DNA of 64,000 bases from Agromyces sp. S2-1-8 (GTDB lineage Bacteria > Actinomycetota > Actinomycetes > Actinomycetales > Microbacteriaceae). The position numbers and the translations under genes are program-made. The stretch is from positions 2,852,001-2,916,000 of the forward strand of contig NZ_JAJOLP010000001.1 of NCBI RefSeq assembly GCF_021129215.1, in the 5' to 3' direction. Under the pieces are notes generated by a model. It was not told where the DNA came from and did not search any database. It worked only from the letters and a program-made list of their open reading frames with translations. Shown piece after piece: positions 63,208-64,000 of this stretch. Positions within the stretch are counted from its first letter, which is position 1. Every line of letters begins with the position of its first letter.

Positions 63208-64000
63208 AGTCGGCCCCCAGGCTCTCGAGGTTCTCGTCGGACCAGTGCTCGGCGGCCCAGTGCAAGGTCAGCTCGCCGAGCGGCTCGATCTGGTCGAAGC
63301 CGATCGCCGCGTGCCGGTACAGCTCGAGCACGGCGAGGAAGCGCGCGACGACGACGCCCCGCTGGGCGACCCCGGCGATCAACTGTCGGAAGGTCACCGG
63401 TTCGCCGCGGCGCAGCACGGCGACGACCTGAGCGGCCTGCTCGCGGATCGACACGAGAGGCGCGTGCAGGTGGTCGAGCCCGACGACCGGGATCTCGCGC
63501 GGGGTGAGGGCGAGCGTCGCGAGCGCGGCGAAGTCATCGGCCGAGAGCGTCCACACGAGCTCGGGCGCCCGCTGCCGGAACTTCTCCTCGAGCCGCACGG
63601 TGCGAGCGTGGCGCAGGGCTTCGGCGTCGAGCTCACCGCTGAACCAGCGAGCCGCCTCCTTGAAGGCGCGGTATTGCAGCAGGCGGGCGAACAGCAGGTC
63701 GCGCGCCTCGAGCAGCGCGACGTCCTCGGCGTCGACGAGTTCGCCCTGCGGCAGCAGGCCCGCCACCTTGAGGTCGAGCAGCGTCGCCGCCACCACGAGG
63801 AACTCGCTCGCACGGTCGAGCTCCTCCTCGGAGTCGAGGCCCTTCAGGTAGGAGATGAACTCGTCGGTCACCTTCGAGAGCGAGACCTCGGTGATGTCGA
63901 GCTCGTGCTTCGCGATGAGCGAGAGCAGCAGGTCGAAGGGCCCCTCGAAGTTGGTCAGTGCGACCCGGAACCCGGCGTCGTCGCCCCCGGCCGAGGCATC
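63197..64000 (-). CDS. scpA: Segregation and condensation protein ScpA (5' end beyond window)
   Basis: 267 codons of the kleisin subunit of SMC-ScpAB remain; the start lies past the right edge. Starting from the edge, NFEGPFDLLLSLIAKHELDITEVSLSKVTDEFISYLKG is the conserved SMC-binding N-terminal helix pair. The C-terminal winged helix (FDQIEPLGELTLHWAAEHW) is present. An ATG at 63871 is internal, not the start. Confidence 0.94.
   Translation of the reverse strand, partial: DASAGGDDAGFRVALTNFEGPFDLLLSLIAKHELDITEVSLSKVTDEFISYLKGLDSEEELDRASEFLVVAATLLDLKVAGLLPQGELVDAEDVALLEARDLLFARLLQYRAFKEAARWFSGELDAEALRHARTVRLEEKFRQRAPELVWTLSADDFAALATLALTPREIPVVGLDHLHAPLVSIREQAAQVVAVLRRGEPVTFRQLIAGVAQRGVVVARFLAVLELYRHAAIGFDQIEPLGELTLHWAAEHWSDENLESLGADYDE

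Overview
The window is about 70% G+C with strong G/C third-position bias and is packed with genes on both strands. It reads as chromosomal DNA of an actinobacterium, most likely Microbacteriaceae (an Agromyces- or Leifsonia-like genus is a guess). The evidence is a classical actinobacterial dcw cluster, a PknL-type kinase block and a GarA/FtsR block that both follow mycobacterial gene order, a class II DAHP synthase, DUF3040 and HelR proteins, and a MurE whose substrate motif fits the non-DAP B-type peptidoglycan of this family. Many genes appear leaderless, with a TANNNT -10 box 6-7 nt before the start codon. I see no phage, transposon, CRISPR array or rRNA, and one tRNA (tRNA-Pro-GGG).

Region 1 (1-10.4 kb, minus strand) is the division and cell-wall cluster mraZ-rsmH-ftsL-like-ftsI-murE-murF-mraY-murD-ftsW, with ftsW cut by the left edge. 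The mraZ promoter carries three 10-bp-spaced GTGG boxes. Between murF and mraY a 77-bp tandem repeat creates two 26-codon mini-ORFs, and GTGA overlaps link murF, both mini-ORFs and mraY in one chain.

Region 2 (10.4-21.2 kb) holds DUF3040, a polyprenyl diphosphate synthase, an Rv2175c-like HTH protein, a triple-LysM protein, the PASTA kinase, DAHP synthase, PlsC, a ROK kinase and FadD. Strong bidirectional hairpins separate the convergent pairs.

Region 3 (21.2-31 kb) holds peptide deformylase, two ParA/MinD ATPases, pyruvate carboxylase, two MerR regulators, GarA, PgsA and a NUDIX protein.

Region 4 (30.5-41.8 kb) is a mosaic of small, mostly leaderless genes: an S4 protein, NAD(P)HX epimerase, a small alarmone synthetase, a cytochrome-P450-like fragment, a PEP-mutase-like enzyme, a LigD-type polymerase, a DDN-like reductase, a YihY membrane protein and MsrA. 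Two paralogous secreted lysozyme-like proteins here share a near-identical 29-nt upstream element.

Region 5 (41.8-49.5 kb) is mainly stress response. SoxR is divergent from a ferredoxin-flavin reductase-sodA run, with a perfect SoxR-type operator inside a long-spacer promoter. Then come a self-inhibited Fic protein behind an AT-rich palindrome, RlmN, a histidine phosphatase, and flavohemoglobin with its own divergent cysteine-bearing regulator, and a macrodomain protein.

Region 6 (50-58.2 kb) has HelR behind a rifamycin-associated-element-like repeat and a 12-codon leader ORF, then DUF6325, tRNA-Pro, DUF2252, MarR, GNAT, SHOCT, CHAD and DUF167 genes.

Region 7 (58.2-64 kb, minus strand) is der-cmk-tyrA-rluB-scpB-scpA, a conserved chromosome-segregation and translation operon cut by the right edge.
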